DNA from: Conus ventricosus
Lineage: Eukaryota; Mollusca; Gastropoda; Neogastropoda; Conidae
Assembly (NCBI GenBank): GCA_018398815.1
Contig: CM031607.1
Coordinates: forward strand, 80,899,278 to 80,914,277
Reading direction: 5' to 3'
DNA length: 15,000 nt
How positions within the stretch are numbered: the stretch's first letter is position 1; each line of letters starts with the position of its first letter. The position numbers and the translations under genes were made by a program. Below the pieces are notes generated by a model that saw only the letters and a list, made by a program, of their open reading frames with translations, ran no database searches and was not told where the DNA came from. This document shows positions 1-9,310 of the stretch, piece after piece.

Positions 1-2
1 AA

Positions 3-258
3 AACCAAACAGAACTGAGCAAATATATCTGGAAACTTAAAGACGCAAAAACAAGCTACAATATATCCTGGAAAATCATAAAAAGAGCATCATCATACAG
101 CAATGTTTCAAAAAGGTGCAACCTATGTTTAACTGAAAAATGGCTAATACTATGCAAACCACACTTAGCAACTTTAAACACTAAAACAGAAATAGTAAAC
201 AACTGCAGGCATAAAAAGGAAATCGTTGTTAGTGAACACACTCAAAACAAAAACCTGA
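3..258 (+). pseudogene. 3' end of a PLE polyprotein: C-terminal part of GIY-YIG endonuclease (partial copy)
   Basis: The window opens inside the endonuclease of a copy whose start is off the left edge. The frame beginning at base 3 reads NQTELSKYIWKLKD and then the Cys-rich tail KRCNLCLTEKWLILC, identical to copies A-C. The Glu of TELSKYIW is the expected catalytic glutamate of the GIY-YIG fold. The other copies use a TGA equivalent to 256-258. Here an extra base near 212-218 (CATAAAAAGG where others have CATAAATGG) shifts the frame, which then stays open to a TGA at 312-314. The YIG strand itself is not in the window for this copy. Confidence 0.8.
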
Positions 259-324
259 AAGCCCCCAAAAAACACGTGCAACCAACCCGCACGTGCAAAC
301 AACCGCAAACGTGAGCCCACACGC

Positions 325-331
325 TATATAA
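325..331 (+). promoter_or_regulatory. TATA-like box in PLE 3' region
   Basis: TATATAA lies 26 bp upstream of the first ribozyme stem (351), a normal TATA-to-start spacing. It is repeated in copy A's 3' region (near 4593) but altered downstream: the copy B version has an extra base (CTATAATAAC, about 6988-6997) and the copy C version reads CATATAA (about 9381). Promoter activity is inferred from position only. Confidence 0.4.
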
Positions 332-350
332 CATCGGCGGTGGGCAAACC

Positions 351-408
351 AAAAGCCATCCTGATGACAGCGCAACGCGCTCGAAACAAATTTGTAGAGA
401 TTTCTTTT
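351..408 (+). ncRNA. Hammerhead ribozyme, type I (PLE-associated), upstream of copy A
   Basis: The catalytic core is readable: CTGATGA (361-367), stem II AGCGC/GCGCT with an AAC loop, GAAA (383-386), and stem III made by the palindrome ACAAATTTGT (386-395), ending in GTA. The predicted cut is between A396 and G397. Stem I pairs C360-G397 and U359-A398, then has an internal loop, then AAAAG (351-355) with CTTTT (404-408). Hammerheads in Penelope-like elements are established knowledge, and very short stem III versions are known to work as dimers. One oddity: the pair closing stem II next to the core, normally G-C, reads C/C here (368 and 382). Confidence 0.82.
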
Positions 409-2128
409 AATACCTTGTTTTAACAAATGTTGCTCCCCAAGGGGTTGAGCGCTTTGGAAATCGTTTTGGGTATTTTAACCACATTGATCTTAATAGCTCC
501 TAACGTTGAGCACTGTGACCTAAAAGATTTTAAAATGGAAGAAATCAATTTTAGACAGTCAACAAAAAACATACCATTTTCGAATCCGCCATCCTACCTA
601 AAAACACTAATAGAACAAACTGAAAATTTTCATACACAATATGAGATGGAAAGCATTCTTTTTCCTGAACCCAAACGCAAAAAAAGACAAAAACACCTAC
701 GATTTCAACATGGCGATCACCACCAGCCATAGATGAAATGAAACCCTTTGAAGATCAAATGAAAAGAATGATAACCAACATTGAATTCAAAAAATTAACA
801 ACGGTTTCCAACAACACAAAATAAACAAATAAAACAAATACAAAATGACAAAAAAAATTTGTGAAGGCTGATAAAACTAGCAATTATTTTCAAAATGGAA
901 CCAAAAGAATACTCTCAACTCCTTGACAAAAACATCCAGAAAAACTACAAAAAAGCCGACAAAAATATACATCACAGTATCCGCACTAAAGAAAAAGAAC
1001 TTGCAGAGCGCATAGACCTAAGTGGACAGGATAGAAGCGACAGCAACTAAAGAAGCTTTCATAACACTCAAAGACCACAAGCCCAATTTTCATAACAATC
1101 CAACATGTAGACTCATAAACCCATCCAAATCTGAATTAGGCAAAATAAGCAAGAACATTCTGGAAAAAATAATAAAGAACGTAAAAATCAAACTCTGAAC
1201 ACAACCTCTGGAAGAACACATACGAAGTCATCCAATGGTTCAAAAAACTCAAAAAACAAAGTAATACAGTATTCATCACATTCGATATAGTAGACTTTTA
1301 CCCATCTATAGATGAGGAACTACTCACCAAAGCCCTGAAGTTTGCCAGTAACCACACAGACATAACAGGGTCAGAAATGGAAATCATTCTCCACACCAAG
1401 AAAACTTACTACACAGCAAAAATGAAACCTGGATCAGGAAAACCAACAGAAACTCAACATTCGACGTAACCATGGATCATATGATGGTGCAGAGACATGT
1501 GAACTGGTCGGATTATTCATGCTGTCCAACATCAAGAAAAAACTCGGAAAACAAGTCGACTATACAGAGACGATGGCCTTGCTGCACTAACCAACAATCC
1601 AAGAACCATCGAAAACAAGAAGAAAGAACTATGCAAAATCTTCCAAAACCACAACTTAAAGATTACCATTGAAGCAAACAAAAAGGTAGTGAACTACTTA
1701 GACATAACACTGGATCTCAACAATCACATATATAAACCATACAAGAAACCCAACGATACACCTCTTTATGTTCACACCAAAGTAACCATCCACCATCTGT
1801 ATTAAAGACCATTCCCCATGGCATAAACAAGAGACTGTCAAACCTGTCATGCAGTGAGAGAGTGTTCAACAATGCAGCAGTAGAATAACCAGGAGGCACT
1901 ACAAAAAAGTGGATACAATTACAAATTACAATACAACCCAGACAACAACACAAATAAAAGTAAGAAAAATAGGAAAAGAAAAATCATATGGTGTAACCCC
2001 CATACGACGGGAAACTCAAAACAAACATAGGGAAAGAATTCTTCAAAATCCTAACAACTTCATTTCCAAAAGAACACAAACTGTCCAAAATAATTTACAA
2101 AAACACTGTCAAACTATCGTACTCATGT

Positions 2129-2133
2129 ATGCC
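2129..2133. repeat. Left target-site duplication (ATGCC) of the nested insertion
   Basis: ATGCC precedes TGTGAC; in the uninterrupted copies it occurs once, in the codons for the conserved C-M-P of the polyprotein. Confidence 0.85.
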
Positions 2134-4014
2134 TGTGACATTCATTCATAAGCTCGGTTCATTTTCATTAAGAAAATGACGCAATCGATACATGACGTCT
2201 ATTCGCTCTGCACTGGATTAATATTTTTTATGTCCAAACGACAAAACTAATTGTTAGTTTTTGCTTTACGGCAGTACGTTTATAATTTCAAGCGTCATGC
2301 AGACTTGCATTTGTATTAATAATAGAATAATTTACAATTGTAGGGCATCGAAAACCGTCGTACTGACCAAATCGCGACTGTCCAAGTGTCAGTGGTGTCT
2401 CTGTCCGCGCATGTGCAGTAAATAGTAACCGTTGAATCCTACCATCTTGGACAGCCCGGACGTCGTGGAATTGGCTCCGTAGAAAAGGTCTAATTATTCA
2501 AGAGCAAGAAACCTTTTGAAGGCATCAGTCGAGGCCGGACTGAAGTGGCACTACAGGGCACTAGGACGATACCCACAACTTTTACGGGAAAGTCTGAACG
2601 AGTTTCATCGTTCCGTGGGCGAGTCTGATAGCTGTAGTCAAAAGAAGACTGTCCCTTTAGGTAAATAGGTCTAAATCATTTTTTCGTATAGCGCAACAAA
2701 ATTTATTTCAATATAAAACGCATTAAGGCACATTTACCAGTTCAATAATATTTTGTGCGCGCGATCATTTAATATGCTCTGAATTAAATATTTCAGGTTT
2801 ACCTGTCAACACGTATGATTGATCGTAGAGCTGTCATTTTCATCTGTTTGCTCTCATCATCTCGTGTTGCCATGTACTAATCCATACTATGTAAATTCTA
2901 TTTCAGCTCACCATTGTGTGCAACCATATTTAGAAGATGTGATATTTGTGTGAATGCAGATTTATTATTTAAAGAATCGTAAACGAGTTCAAGTTATGAA
3001 CGAAGCATTTTCGTGGATCTAAGTGATCTGTATAATATGAAGATTGACGCCACTTGATTTAATCCATTCAAGGATTGAATGTAATTGTAATTCATCAAGC
3101 ATTAAGCCTTGGCGAATAACTCAGTCAAGGCAGATCGGAATATTCATGTACACTTTCCTTCTTTGTTAACGAGTTTGTATCGCAATTTTTGAAGGAAATC
3201 ATTGTAAATGATAGAGCAAGCTAGTGCAATTGTAAAGTGTGTCTAGAGCGTGTAGTGAGTGGAATAGTGATGTGCCACTATAGTGCAGATTAAGACAATT
3301 GTTATCTTGCAGGTTCTTTCGTACTTCTTTCGTACTTCTTTCGTACTTTCTTTTACGACCATCCAATTCACATCACGGCATCTTTATTCTTCATCTTCGT
3401 CACACATCTCTATTCTGCTGCGCTCTTCGTTGAGAGGAACGTGCTGGTGTGTCAACCTTACCGGAACCCGGAGGTGGACTCTAAGCGTCAACGGAACTCC
3501 GGAACACCACAGGATTCCATGAAGCTGAGTGCAAATTATTCAAACACATCCCTCACATTCAAGCACGCTACGACACACTCAGACATTTTTCTTGTATATT
3601 TTTTTCTTGTGTATAACTATGTTCTGCGTGTATTCTCCGGAAGATATATTTTTGTAGCACAAGCGACAGTTGATATTTGTGCTACTGCAAGAAGCGGAGA
3701 GGAGAAGGACAGAGACTTTGTTGCTATTAGTATATGTGCATGATTTATTTCTTTTGTATGTGATTCATTTCATAGGGAACAAACGGACATCAACATACAA
3801 AGCAACCATACGACATATTCACCGCAGATCATCATCATCTTTATTCATATTTAATTAAATTCAGTTGTTGTATCAAAGATCAAACCTCTTGATTCCATCT
3901 GTGGAAAGAAAGTGAAGGGTGTGGACGAAAGCTTGACTTTCCTACTACGGTCTATCGTGCTTGCCTGAGCATTCAACCATCATTTATGAATGGGGTCTTA
4001 TTAAAAACGTCACA
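2134..4014. mobile_element. Probable solo LTR of an LTR retrotransposon, nested in PLE copy A
   Basis: Copies B and C read straight through ATGCCCAACCTC, whereas copy A is interrupted at that point by 1881 bp. The insert starts TGTGAC and ends GTCACA, and ATGCC is duplicated on both sides (2129-2133 and 4015-4019). TG...CA ends with a 5-bp duplication and no internal coding region are the marks of a solo LTR, left when the two LTRs of an element recombine. No reverse transcriptase, integrase or gag similarity is visible in it. The length is large for an LTR but possible for Gypsy or BEL types; the family cannot be named. The alternative is a noncoding DNA transposon: the ends pair imperfectly for about 18 bp, but only 6 bp are exact. 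Orientation is undetermined. Confidence 0.75.
3314..3346. repeat. Three perfect tandem copies of an 11-bp unit inside the LTR
   Basis: TTCTTTCGTAC occurs at 3314-3324, 3325-3335 and 3336-3346 without mismatch, followed by a pyrimidine-rich stretch. It could be a promoter-type repeat of the LTR or a replication-slippage product. Confidence 0.9.
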
Positions 4015-4019
4015 ATGCC
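4015..4019. repeat. Right target-site duplication (ATGCC) of the nested insertion
   Basis: ATGCC follows GTCACA, and the PLE sequence then continues as in copies B and C (with a 1-base loss in the following CCAACC). Confidence 0.85.
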
Positions 4020-4527
4020 CACCTCAAAAACCTAATTGACGCATCCAACAAAATGAAAATCAACACAGCAAAGAAGGGTGAAGAAAGGAAATCTTGTAAT
4101 TGCACCAGAAAAGAGCAGTGCCCCTAGACAATAAATGTCTTCACAGCAACATTGTATACCAGGCTACTGTGACATCAGAAAATGAAAAAGAAACATACAT
4201 AGGGATCACTGAAAACCACTTCAAAACCAGATATGCAAACCACAAACAGTCATTTAATAAAGAAAAATATAAAAACCAAACAGAACTGAGCAAATATATC
4301 TGAGAACTTAAAGACGCAAAAACAAGCTACAATATATCCTGGAAAATCATAAAAAGAGCATCATCATACAGCAATGTTTCAAAAAGGTGCAACCTATGTT
4401 TAACTGAAAAATGGCTAATACTATGCAAACCACACTTAGCAACTTTAAACACTAAAACAGAAATAGTAAACAACTGCAGGCATAAATGGAAATCGTTGTT
4501 AGTGAACACACTCAAACAAAAACCTGA

Positions 4528-4695
4528 AAGCCCCCAAAAAACACGTGCAACCAACCCCACGTGCAAACAACCGCAAACGTGAGCCCACACGCTATATAAC
4601 ATCGGCGGTTGGGCAAACCAAAAGCCATCCTGATGACAGCGCAAACGCGCTCGAAACAAATTTGTAGAGATTTCTTTAATACCTTGTTTTAACAA
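4528..4695 (+). other. PLE copy A 3' UTR with promoter-like boxes and ribozyme
   Basis: This has the same layout as 259-426: paired CACGTG boxes (the second spelled CCCCACGTG after loss of a base), TATATAA near 4593, the hammerhead, then 30 bases to the copy B start codon. Confidence 0.7.
4620..4677 (+). ncRNA. Hammerhead ribozyme, type I, between PLE copies A and B
   Basis: The core CTGATGA is at 4630-4636, stem II AGCGC/GCGCT has an AAAC loop, GAAA is at 4653-4656 and palindromic stem III ACAAATTTGT at 4656-4665. The predicted cut is between A4666 and G4667. Outer stem I pairs AAAAG (4620-4624) with the CTTT at 4674-4677, one T shorter than upstream of copy A. The C/C at the base of stem II is retained. 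Confidence 0.82.
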
Positions 4696-6922
4696 ATGTT
4701 GCTCCCCAAGGGGTTGAGCGCTTTGGAAATCGTTTTGGGTATTTTAACCACATTGATCTTAATAGCTCCTAACGTTGAGCACTGTGACCTAAAAGATTTT
4801 AAAATGGAAGAAATCAATTTTAGACAGTCAACAAAAAACATACCATTTTCGAATCCGCAATCCTACCAAAAAAAAACTAATAGAACAAACTGAAAAGTTC
4901 ATACACAATATGAGATGGAAAGCATTCTTTTTCCTGACCCCAAACGCAAAAAAAAAAAAAGACAAAAACACCTACGATTTCAAATCATGGCGATCACCAC
5001 CAGCCATAGATGAAATGAAACCCTTGAAGATCAAATGAAAAGAATGATAACCAACATTGAATTCAAAAATATAACAACGGTTTCCAAACAACACTAAAAA
5101 AAACAAATAAAACAAATACAAAATGACAAAAAAATATTTGTGAAGGCTGATAAAACTAGCAATTATTACAAATGGAACCAAAAGAATACTCTCAACTCCT
5201 TGACAAAAACATCCAGAAAAACTACAAAAAAGCCGACAAAAATATACATCACAGTATCCGCACTAAAGAAAAAGAACTTGCAGAGCGCATAGACCTAAGT
5301 GACAGGATAGAAGCGACAGCAACTAAAGAAGCTTTCATAACACTCAAAGACCACAAGCCAAATTTTTCATAACAATCCAACATGTAGACTCATAAACCCA
5401 TCCAAATCTGAATTTAGGAAAAATAAGCAAGAAAATTCTGGAAAAAAATAATAAAGAACGTAAAATCAACTCTGACACAACCTCTGGAAGAACACATACG
5501 AAGTCATCCAAGGGTTCAAAAAATCAATAAACAAAGTAATACAGTATTCATCACATTCGATATAGTAGACTTTTACCCATCTATAGATGAGGAACTACTC
5601 ACCAAAGCCCTAAGTTTGCCAGTAACCACACAGACAAAAACAGGGTCAGAAATGGAAATCATTCTCCACACCAAGAAAACATTACTACACAGCAAAAATG
5701 AACCTGGATCAGGAAAACCAACAGAAACTCAACATTCGACGTAACCATGGGATCATATGATGGTGCAGAGACATGTGAACTGGTCGGATTATTCATGCTG
5801 TCCAACATCAAGAAAAAACTCGGAAAACAAGTCGGACTATACAGAGACGATGGCCTTGCTGCACTAACCAACAATCCAAGAACCATCGAAACAAGAAGAA
5901 AGAACTATGCAAAATCTTCCAAAACCACAACTTAAAGATTACCATTGAAGCAAACAAAAAGGCAGTGAACTACTTAGACATAACACTGGATCTCAACAAT
6001 CACATAAATAAACCATACAAGAAACCCAACAATACACCTCTTTATGTTCACACCAAAAGTAACCATCCACCATCTGTATTAAAACCATTCCCCATGGCAT
6101 AAACAAGAGACTGTCAAACCTGTCATGCAGTGAGAGAGTGTTCAACAATGCAGCAGTAGAAATACCAGGAGGCACTACAAAAAAGTGGATACAATTACAA
6201 ATTACAATACAACCCAGACAACAACACAAATAAAAGTAAGAAAAATAGGAAAAAAAAATCATATGGTATAAACCCCCCATACGACGGGAAACTCAAAACA
6301 AACATAGGGGAAAAAATTCTTCAAAAACCTAACAACTTCATTTCCAAAAGAACACAAACTGTCCAAAATATTTAACAAAAACACTGTCAAACTATCGTAC
6401 TCATGTATGCCCAACCTCAAAACCCTAATTGACGCATCCAACAAAATGAAAATCAACACAGCAAAGAAGGGTGAAGAAAGGAAATCTTGTAATTGCACCA
6501 GAAAAGAGCAGTGCCCACTAGACAATAAATGTCTTCACAGCAACATTGTATACCAGGTTACTGTGACATCAGAAAATGAAAAGAAACATACATAGGATCA
6601 CTGAAAACCACTTCAAAACCAGATATGCAAAAACCACAAACAGTCATTTAATAAAGAAAAATATAAAAACCAAACAGAACTGAGCCAAATATATCTGGAA
6701 ACTTAAAGACGCAAAAACAAGCTACAATATATCCTGGAAAATTATAAAAAGAGCATATCATACAGCAATGTTTCAAAAAGGTGCAACCTATGTTTAACTG
6801 AAAAATGGCTAATACTATGCAAACCACACTTAGCAACTTTAAACACTAAAACAGAAATAGTAAACAACTGCAGGCATAAATGGAAATCGTTGTTAGTGAA
6901 CACACTCAAAACAAAAACCTGA
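4696..6922 (+). pseudogene. PLE copy B polyprotein: reverse transcriptase + GIY-YIG endonuclease
   Basis: This is the uninterrupted unit that shows the native order. It starts at ATG 4696 with the hydrophobic N-terminus (open to 4893). The ADKT motif lies near 5148-5159 and MEPKEYSQLLDKN begins at 5172 in an open stretch to 5372 that includes [10 protein letters not shown]. Motif A has Asp codons at 5559 and 5568, [14 protein letters not shown] starts at 5747, and YRDDG is at 5840-5854. The NYLDITLD segment lies near 5970. The C-terminal half begins at the CMPNLK region (about 6408) and has a Cys-rich linker with CNC and CPLDNKC before the GIY-YIG domain; the stop is TGA at 6920-6922. Repeated 1-base indels, mostly in A runs, break the frame. 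Real frameshifts or uncorrected long-read errors would look alike here. Confidence 0.87.
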
Positions 6923-7092
6923 AAGCCCCCCAAAAAAAACGTGCAGCCAACCCGCACGTGCAAACAACCGCAAACTGAGCCCACACGCTATAATAACATC
7001 GGCGGTGGGCAAACCAAAAGCCATCCTGATGACAGCGCAAACGCGCTCGAAACAAATTTGTAGAGATTTCTTTTAATACCTTGTTTTAACAA
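6923..7092 (+). other. PLE copy B 3' UTR with promoter-like boxes and ribozyme
   Basis: It matches the other 3' regions, but the first CACGTG box reads AACGTGCAG and the TATA-like box has an extra A, so both promoter-type elements are weaker here. The ribozyme is intact. Confidence 0.7.
7016..7074 (+). ncRNA. Hammerhead ribozyme, type I, between PLE copies B and C
   Basis: CTGATGA is at 7026-7032, stem II AGCGC/GCGCT has an AAAC loop, GAAA is at 7049-7052, and stem III ACAAATTTGT spans 7052-7061. The predicted cut is between A7062 and G7063. Outer stem I pairs AAAAG (7016-7020) with CTTTT (7070-7074). The C/C at the base of stem II is present again. Confidence 0.82.
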
Positions 7093-9310
7093 ATGTTGCT
7101 CCCCAAGGGTTGAGCGCTTTGGAAATCGTTTTGGGTATTTAACCACATTGATCTTAATAGCTCCTAACGTTGAGCACTGTGACCTAAAAGATTTTAAAAT
7201 GGAAGAAATCAATTTTAAACAGTCAACAAAAAACATACCATTTTCGAATCCGCAATCCTACCTAAAAAAAACTAATAGAACAAACTGAAAAGTTCATACA
7301 CAATATGAGATGGAAAGCATTCTTTTTCCTGAGCCCAAACGCAAAAAAAAAGAAGACAAAAACACTACGATTTCAAATCATGGCGATCACCACCAGCCAT
7401 AGATGAAATGAAACCCTTTGAAGATCAAATGAAAAGAATGATAACCAACATTGAATTCAAAAAATATAACAACGGTTTCCAAACAACACTAAATAAACAA
7501 ATAAAACAAATACAAAATGACAAAAAAATATTTGTGAAGGCTGATAAAACTAGCAATTATTACAAAATGGAACCAAAAGAATACTCTCAACTCCTTGACA
7601 AAAACATCCAGAAAAACTACAAAAAGCCGACAAAAATATACATCACAGTATCCGCACTAAGAAAAAGAACTTGCAGAGCGCATAGACCTAAGTGACAGGA
7701 TAGAAGCGACAGCAACTAAAGAAGCTTTCATAACACTCAAAGACCACAAGCCTAATTTTCATAACAATCCAACATGTAGACTCATAAACCCATCCAAATC
7801 TGAATTAGGCAAAATAAGCAAGAACATTCTGGAAAAAAATAATAAAGAACGTAAAATCAAACTCTGAACACAACCTCTGGAAAAAACACATACGAAGTCA
7901 TCCAATGGTTCAAAAAACTCAAAAAACAAAGTAATACAGTATTCATCACATTCGATATAGTAGACTTTTACCCATCTATAGATGAGGAACTACTCACCAA
8001 AGCCCTGAAGTTTGCCAGTAACCACACAGACATAACAGGTCAGAATGGAAATCATTCTCCACACCAAGAAAACATTACTACACAGCAAAAATGAAACCTG
8101 GATCAGGAAACCAACAGAAACTCAACATTCGACGTAACCATGGGATCATATGATGGTGCAGAGACATGTGAACTGGTCGGGTTATTCATGCTGTCCAACA
8201 TCAAAAAAAAACTCGGAAAACAAGTCGGACTATACAGAGACGATGGCCTTGCTGTACTAACCAACAATCCAAGAACCATCGAAAACAAGAAGAAAGAACT
8301 ATGCAAAATCTTCCAAAACCACACTTAAAGATTACCATTGAAGCAAACAAAAGGTAGTGAACTACTTAGACATAACACTGGATCTCAACAATCACATAAA
8401 TAAACCATACAAGAAACCCAACGATACACCTCTATGTTCACACCAAAAGTAACCATCCACCATCTGTATTAAAGACCATTCCCCATGGCATAAACAAGAG
8501 ACTGTCAAACCTGTCATGCAATGAAAGAGTATTCAACAATGCAGCAGTAGAATATCAAGAAGCACTGCAAAAAAGTGGGTACAACTACAAACTACAATAC
8601 AATCCAGACAATAACACAAATAGAAATAAGAAAAACAGGAAAAAAAATCACATGGTACAACCCACCATACGACGGAAAACTCAAAACAAATATAGGAAAA
8701 GAATTCTTCAAAATTTTAACAACCTCGTTCCCAAAAGAACACAAACTATATAAAATATTCAACAAAAACAAACCCTCAAACTATCGTATTCATGCATGCC
8801 CAACCTCAAAAATTTAATTGACGCATCTAATAAAATGAAAACCAACACAGCAAAGAAGGTGAAGAAAGGAAATCTTGCAATTGCATCAAAAAAGAGCAGT
8901 GCCCCTGAGCAATAAATGCCTTCACAACAACATTGTATACCAAGCCACTGTGACATCAGAAAATGAAAAAGAAACATACATAGGGATCACTGAAAACCAC
9001 TTCAAAACCAGATATGCAAACCACAAACAGTCATTTAATAAAGAAAAATATAAAAACCAAACAGAACTGAGCAAATATATCTGGAAACTTAAAGACGCAA
9101 AAACAAGCTACAATATATCCTGGAAAATCATAAAAAGAGCATCACCATACAGCAATGTTTCAAAAAGGTGCAACCTATGTTTAACTGAAAAATGGTTAAT
9201 ACTATGCAAACCACACTTAGCAACTTTAAAACACCAAAACAGAAATAGTAAACAACTGCAGGCATAAATGGAAATCGTTGTTAGTGAACACACCCAAAAC
9301 AAAAACCTGA
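7093..9310 (+). pseudogene. PLE copy C polyprotein: reverse transcriptase + GIY-YIG endonuclease (3'-terminal, mosaic copy)
   Basis: Loss of one G in CCCCAAGGG frameshifts the copy just after its ATG. An open stretch at 7408-7695 covers MKPFEDQMKRM, the ADKTSNYY motif and the DKNIQKNYKK region. Motif A Asp codons are at 7954 and 7963, [14 protein letters not shown] starts at 8140 and YRDD is at 8233-8244. The best endonuclease frame of the window is 8875-9267: IVYQATV, then TYIG (from 8974), the Arg of KTRYANHK at 9010 and the Glu of TELSKYIW at 9064, followed by the KRCNLC cysteine cluster. The original stop is TGA 9308-9310. From about 8521 to 8960 it differs from copies A and B by many third-position transitions, unlike the near-identical sequence before it. 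Confidence 0.87.

Larger units (their letters stand above)
259..426 (+). other. PLE 3' UTR / pLTR-like segment carrying promoter and ribozyme for copy A
   Basis: This noncoding stretch lies between the endonuclease stop of the partial copy and the start codon of copy A. It holds two CACGTG boxes 17 bp apart (273-278 and 290-295) inside an imperfect 17-bp duplication, a TATATAA at 325-331, and a hammerhead ribozyme core at 351-408. The same order occurs at 4528-4695, 6923-7092 and 9311-9482. It belongs physically to the 3' end of one unit but lies directly upstream of the next unit's ORF. Confidence 0.75.
427..4527 (+). pseudogene. PLE copy A polyprotein: reverse transcriptase + GIY-YIG endonuclease, split by an insertion
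   Basis: The product would copy PLE RNA into DNA, with the GIY-YIG domain nicking the target. The N-terminal part is open from 427 to 732 and includes a hydrophobic stretch LEIVLGILTTLILIA; a second in-frame ATG at 535 (MEEINF) is a possible start. The reverse transcriptase then follows in several frames: ITLKDHKP region near 1060-1085, motif A FDIVDFYPSI with Asp codons at 1284 and 1293, the [13 protein letters not shown] motif near 1474, and the catalytic YRDD at 1563-1574. The coding sequence is cut at 2133 and resumes at 4020 with the Cys-rich linker and TYIGITENHF. Besides 1-base frameshifts there is a TGG-to-TGA stop at 4301-4303, just after the catalytic Glu segment. Later copies end at the TGA matching 4525-4527. 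Identity is clear; it is not functional as written. Confidence 0.85.

Noticed and set aside
3283..3858. Overlapping plus-strand open frames inside the insertion
   Set aside because: They are short, overlapping and of low complexity with no recognisable motif; they lie inside a probable LTR.
2134..4014. Insertion as a DNA transposon with inverted repeats
   Set aside because: Only TGTGAC/GTCACA is exact; TG...CA plus a 5-bp duplication fits an LTR better, though the imperfect 18-bp pairing of the ends keeps the alternative open.
4327..4695. Long minus-strand open frame (122 codons), repeated in shorter form at 56-426, 6742-6984 and 9108-9431
   Set aside because: It is the antisense of the GIY-YIG C-terminus, 3' UTR and ribozyme of each PLE copy; no independent protein signature.
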